Shown in pieces: positions 6,250-8,961 of a stretch of DNA of 8,961 nt. Under the pieces are notes generated by a model. That model had not been told where the DNA came from, ran no database searches, and saw nothing but the letters and a program-made list of their open reading frames with translations. Source of the stretch: a bacterium (GTDB taxonomy: Bacteria > Chloroflexota > Dormibacteria > UBA8260 > Bog-877); NCBI GenBank assembly GCA_021817185.1, contig JAKAVU010000110.1, forward strand, positions 1 through 8,961. Reading direction: 5' to 3'. Each line of letters begins with the position of its first letter. The stretch's first letter is position 1. The translations under genes were made by a program, and so were the position numbers.

Positions 6250-7878
6250 TCATTCCGGTGGAATTTCACTGTAGATATTGGCGAGGTTAATGCCGCGGCG
6301 CTTCTGCACCCGATAGGCAACGGCGAACCAGATGGCGCCCGTGACGATTACCCCACTTGCTACGCTCAACGAGAGGGTTGAGGTCACTCCATTTGCCGCG
6401 TTGATGGTCGGGTTAATCGCAAAGGTGAGCAGAAGACTAGTAATTACCACAACACTTGCGGCGCCAGCAACCGCAATGCGAGGAACACCGAAGATGCGCT
6501 TTGCTCCGCCTGACTCCCACACTCTCCGTAAGCGGTAGGGGAAGAGCATGCCTGCAATGCCCACGATGACGTACACGATCATCTGTGCGATGAGGGCGCC
6601 GAGCAGGCTTGCCTCAGGAAAAAGGATGAGCGCGGCGATCGCAACCTCACCACCCAGCGTGCAGGCAATGATTGCATTCACAGGGCTGTGGAATCGGTCG
6701 CTAATCCTTGCGAGCCAGCTTGGCGCTACCCTATCGACGCCACCGGCGATCATGTAGCGGGTAGCCATGAGCTCCGACACCGCTGAGGGGTTGAGGGCCC
6801 AAAGCATGAATCCCAGCCCCATCAGGGATAGAAGGAATGGGCTCGTGGTCAACAGGCTGGCCAACAGGTTGATACCGGGCTCCACGGGCAACCTTAGCTG
6901 TGATGCAGGCACAGCACCGACTGCTCCCAACCATTGAGTACCCAAGGCGTGGGTGATCACCAAGACGATCAGCAGCATGGCGAGGCCATTCAAGAGGACG
7001 GCCCCTGAGAGACCCCAGTACATCGTGCGCGAGGCTCGCTTTACCTCACCGCTGATCTGGGCCGGAGAGACACCGTAACCGACGACGAAGAAGACCCAGG
7101 GGAGCATTAGAAGGGAGAGCCCAAGGCTAAAGCCGCCCCTGTACGTGAAACCCGCCTTGACCGCGGCTGGGATAATGGAGGCGTACTTCAGCCCGCCGGT
7201 ATGGGCTACAAATGCATTCCAATTGGCAGGCAGGTGCGAGCCGTTGGCACCAATCACCGCTACAGTGATGATCAGCCCGAGCACAGCGAGGAGGAAGGCA
7301 ATCCGCTGGTAGCGCCAGTACGCCTTACGGAGAATCAGTACCCAGGCAAAGAACAGATCTATGAGCGTCCCGAACGTGAAGACCCAGACCGGCTGGCTCA
7401 GCGTCGCCCCAGCGGCGACAAGACCGGTGATGTGCAACGAATAGCCTAGCGTCGTCAGCGTTGTGGGCAGCGCAAACGTCATGACGTACCAAGAATTGAA
7501 GCCTACCCAGAAGAAGATCAGCCAGACGGCCTGATTCCAACCCACCAGCCACCCCACGAAGGGGTGGATGACCCGAGAGACGAAGACGTAGTCACCTCCG
7601 GAGCGGGGCATAGCCGCCGAGAACTCGGAGTACACCCACACGATGGTGAACGCCATGAGGACAGTGCCCACCATGATGGCAAGGAGCATGTTGCCGCCGG
7701 GGAAGAGAGACTGTGAGTACAGGATCATGAACACGACTCCAAGGCCAAGGTTCATGCCGACCGTGTTCATGATCAGGATATCGAGCAACGGAACCTCGCG
7801 CACCAACCCCGTCGCGTTGCGGACGAAGAGGCCCGACCCTTGGCCGGCTGCTTTCCCTACGACGTCGAGGTTGGCCAT
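6250..7878 (-). CDS. APC-superfamily amino acid/amine permease, 542 aa
   Basis: This is an inner-membrane secondary transporter of the amino acid-polyamine-organocation superfamily. About 12 hydrophobic segments are visible, the first near 30-55 after a cytoplasmic N-terminus. Family hallmarks are PRSGGDYVFVSRVIHPFVGW (91-110, after TM2) and the loop SPAQISGEVKRASRTM (271-286). The C-terminal segments end before a short basic tail (YRVQKRRGINL). The length is at the upper range for the family. GGAGGAG 6 nt upstream of ATG 7878 is a strong ribosome site, and the start lies inside the end of the regulator gene (22-bp overlap), so the two are co-transcribed. The substrate is not readable from sequence. 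The context (GntR regulator, PfkB kinase) parallels FrlA, the fructoselysine permease, but amino acid or polyamine uptake remains possible. Confidence 0.88.
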   Translation of the reverse strand: MANLDVVGKAAGQGSGLFVRNATGLVREVPLLDILIMNTVGMNLGLGVVFMILYSQSLFPGGNMLLAIMVGTVLMAFTIVWVYSEFSAAMPRSGGDYVFVSRVIHPFVGWLVGWNQAVWLIFFWVGFNSWYVMTFALPTTLTTLGYSLHITGLVAAGATLSQPVWVFTFGTLIDLFFAWVLILRKAYWRYQRIAFLLAVLGLIITVAVIGANGSHLPANWNAFVAHTGGLKYASIIPAAVKAGFTYRGGFSLGLSLLMLPWVFFVVGYGVSPAQISGEVKRASRTMYWGLSGAVLLNGLAMLLIVLVITHALGTQWLGAVGAVPASQLRLPVEPGINLLASLLTTSPFLLSLMGLGFMLWALNPSAVSELMATRYMIAGGVDRVAPSWLARISDRFHSPVNAIIACTLGGEVAIAALILFPEASLLGALIAQMIVYVIVGIAGMLFPYRLRRVWESGGAKRIFGVPRIAVAGAASVVVITSLLLTFAINPTINAANGVTSTLSLSVASGVIVTGAIWFAVAYRVQKRRGINLANIYSEIPPE

Positions 7879-8621
7879 GGTGAACTCCTCCGCTTGACTT
7901 GGACTCGGTAGCGATCCCCCCTCAGCACGCTCTCGACGTACTCGAAGGGAAACGTTGACGTGAATCCGATGCGCCGCACCACGAACGCTGGGGCCCCGCT
8001 GCGGGTGGCGAGCAACTCCGCCTCCCGCTCGCTGAGGCCTTTGACCTCGTAGACCTCGTCAGCGTCCGTTGGCTCGAGACCGTAGTGCTGTCGGAGGATC
8101 TCGTAGAGTGACTGGCTCCCCAGAGGACGGGCGTCAAGTCCTGGCACCAGTTTCAAGGGCAACCAGGCACTTTGGATCTCCCTTGGCTCCTCGTCGGCGA
8201 GTCGGACCCGGACGAGATGAAGCACCATGTCGCCCTGGCCAATCGCCAGACGCTTAGCCACATGGGCACTGGCGAACTCCCTCTCCTGCTGAAGCACATG
8301 CGAACTGGCGCCCAGGCCCAGCGCCGCCATTTCCTCCGTGAAGGAGGTCCACGCCCGTTCACCCGCCGTCACCAGAGGCTCCATCACGAAGGTGCCCCTA
8401 CCCGGCTGGGCATTGAGCAAATGGGCGCGGGCGAGCACGTCGATTGCCTTGCGGACTGTGATGCGACTCACTCCATACAGCCTGGAGAGGGCAGCCTCGG
8501 TAGGTATCTGGGAGTGCTGGGCCCACTCCCCGGAGGCGATGCGGCCGCGCATGTCGTCAGCTAGCCAGGCGTAGAGCGGCGCTGCCCGCGCCGGACCGAG
8601 CGCCGACCCGCCCACTATCAC
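7857..8621 (-). CDS. GntR-family (HutC/UTRA) transcriptional regulator, 254 aa
   Basis: This is a DNA-binding repressor or activator responding to a small ligand. Counted from GTG 8621, the winged helix-turn-helix spans about 15-79: PLYAWLADDMRGRI, IPTEAALSRLYGVSRITVRKAI, then GRGTFV. This matches the GntR consensus PLY..I...I...LPSE..L...GVSR.TVR.A...GRGTFV. The rest (about 95-245) is a UTRA-type ligand domain with typical blocks (REIQSAWLPLKLVPGL, LYEILRQHYGLEP, GLSEREAELLATRSGAPAFVVRRIGF, FEYVESVLRGDRYRV). The start is uncertain: GTG 8621 or GTG 8615, with AAGG shortly upstream. A start further out at TTG 8717 would place the promoter inside the gene. It is the first gene of the operon, so autoregulation is likely. 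UTRA regulators often control uptake and degradation of sugars, amino sugars or amines. Confidence 0.88.
   Translation of the reverse strand: MIVGGSALGPARAAPLYAWLADDMRGRIASGEWAQHSQIPTEAALSRLYGVSRITVRKAIDVLARAHLLNAQPGRGTFVMEPLVTAGERAWTSFTEEMAALGLGASSHVLQQEREFASAHVAKRLAIGQGDMVLHLVRVRLADEEPREIQSAWLPLKLVPGLDARPLGSQSLYEILRQHYGLEPTDADEVYEVKGLSEREAELLATRSGAPAFVVRRIGFTSTFPFEYVESVLRGDRYRVQVKRRSSPWPTSTS
7885..7891 (-). promoter_or_regulatory. Strong Shine-Dalgarno for the permease gene
   Basis: GGAGGAG lies 6 nt before ATG 7878 and within the 3' end of the regulator gene. It confirms the permease start and indicates efficient independent initiation. Confidence 0.8.
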
Positions 8622-8651
8622 CGCGGCCTTGTTCTGAACATTCAACAGGAC

Positions 8652-8669
8652 GACATAATGACATGATGT
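8652..8669. promoter_or_regulatory. Candidate operator: tandem GACATRATG repeat with ACATGATGT palindrome
   Basis: On the plus strand GACATAATG (8652-8660) and GACATGATG (8660-8668) form an 8-bp-period direct repeat. ACATGATGT (8661-8669) is a perfect 4-1-4 palindrome. The cluster covers the -10 element and the adjacent end of the spacer, where a GntR-type repressor would be expected to bind. There is no match to a named operator that I can verify. Confidence 0.3.
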
Positions 8670-8684
8670 TTGTCTCCGAGTCAA
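8655..8684 (-). promoter_or_regulatory. Candidate sigma-70 promoter of the operon
   Basis: TTGACT (8684-8679) and CATTAT (8660-8655) lie 18 bp apart on the minus strand, about 34 bp before the GTG 8621 start. TTGACT matches TTGACA at five of six positions and CATTAT matches TATAAT at four of six. No other good promoter is seen between operon genes, so it may drive all seven. Confidence 0.45.
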
Positions 8685-8961
8685 GAGGTCACGTTGGATA
8701 GGCCCGGTCGTCGGCAAAGTCGGCAGGGCCTGAAGGCCCCGAAGGGTCGAGCCAGATCCGGAGGGAGCCCGTGGGCGTTGGTAGTACCCCAGAAGAGAGC
8801 GCTCTGTTACCGGTTGCTGGCAGCAGTCGGGCTCAGCTACCGCATCGGGGCGCAGGAGAGCTGCCTGCTCGGTGGCAAGCCCGGATCCTGGTCCGCGTTC
8901 TGGCCTACAGCCCCAGGAGTTGCAGCGATCTGGTCGGATCTCGCCCAGCCCAGCAGCCGCC
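8685..8961. other. Upstream stretch with no recognised gene
   Basis: This is about 277 bp upstream of the promoter to the window end. Plus-strand frames stay open to the edge (for example one containing RALCYRLLAAVGLSYRIGAQ), but I recognise no family, ribosome site or start. It may be intergenic, or part of a gene or remnant extending off the right edge. Confidence 0.4.

Noticed and set aside
8726..8739. Perfect hairpin GGGCC-TGAA-GGCCC as a terminator
   Set aside because: The stem is only 5 bp and neither strand has a following T-run.
1..8961. CRISPR array, tRNA or rRNA genes
   Set aside because: No regularly spaced repeats and no tRNA or rRNA signatures were seen on either strand.

Overview
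The window is a high-G+C bacterial segment with two parts. Bases 1 to about 1130 hold mobile-element debris. Bases 1260 to about 8690 hold one seven-gene operon, read entirely on the minus strand from a single visible promoter near 8655-8684. The organism cannot be fixed from the sequence. The G+C content, frequent GTG starts, good Shine-Dalgarno sites and a GntR/APC/PfkB gene mix fit an actinobacterium, a Chloroflexi-like lineage or another GC-rich, probably environmental, bacterium. This is a weak inference.

Left part: the 5' portion of an IS21-family element (istA, minus strand) runs off the left edge. Its outer end, with two tandem copies of a 14-bp end repeat, lies at about 742. The istA frame passes from the first catalytic Asp block straight into what looks like the C-terminal tail, so an internal deletion is suspected. 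Directly abutting the element, on the plus strand, is a decayed C-terminal piece of an unrelated DDE (IS4/IS701-like) transposase with an in-frame TAG.

Operon, in order of transcription (right to left): a GntR/UTRA regulator (8621-7857), an APC-superfamily permease (7878-6250), an eIF2B/MtnA-fold protein (6207-5212), a PfkB-family sugar kinase (5215-4190), a calcineurin-like metallophosphoesterase (4193-3237), a type-1 periplasmic-binding-fold protein without a signal peptide (3208-2051), and a small nucleotidyltransferase-fold protein (2060-1260). Five of the six junctions overlap or are separated by under 30 bp, and two are GTGA start/stop overlaps. The genes are therefore very probably co-transcribed and partly translationally coupled.

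Reading of the system: regulator, APC importer and PfkB kinase recall the E. coli frl (fructoselysine) operon, which has a GntR regulator FrlR, APC permease FrlA, PfkB kinase FrlD and a SIS-domain deglycase FrlB. Here an eIF2B-fold protein sits where FrlB would be expected. By eye it lacks the Cys and Asp that MtnA and ribose-1,5-bisphosphate isomerase use for catalysis. A plausible inference is uptake, phosphorylation and cleavage or isomerisation of a glycated or sugar-linked amine, plus a phosphatase. A possibly cytosolic ligand-binding protein and a nucleotidyltransferase form an unexplained distal module. The substrate is not determined by the sequence.

Stretches without a gene: 1129-1259 (nothing clear) and about 8685-8961 (upstream of the promoter; open but unrecognised).
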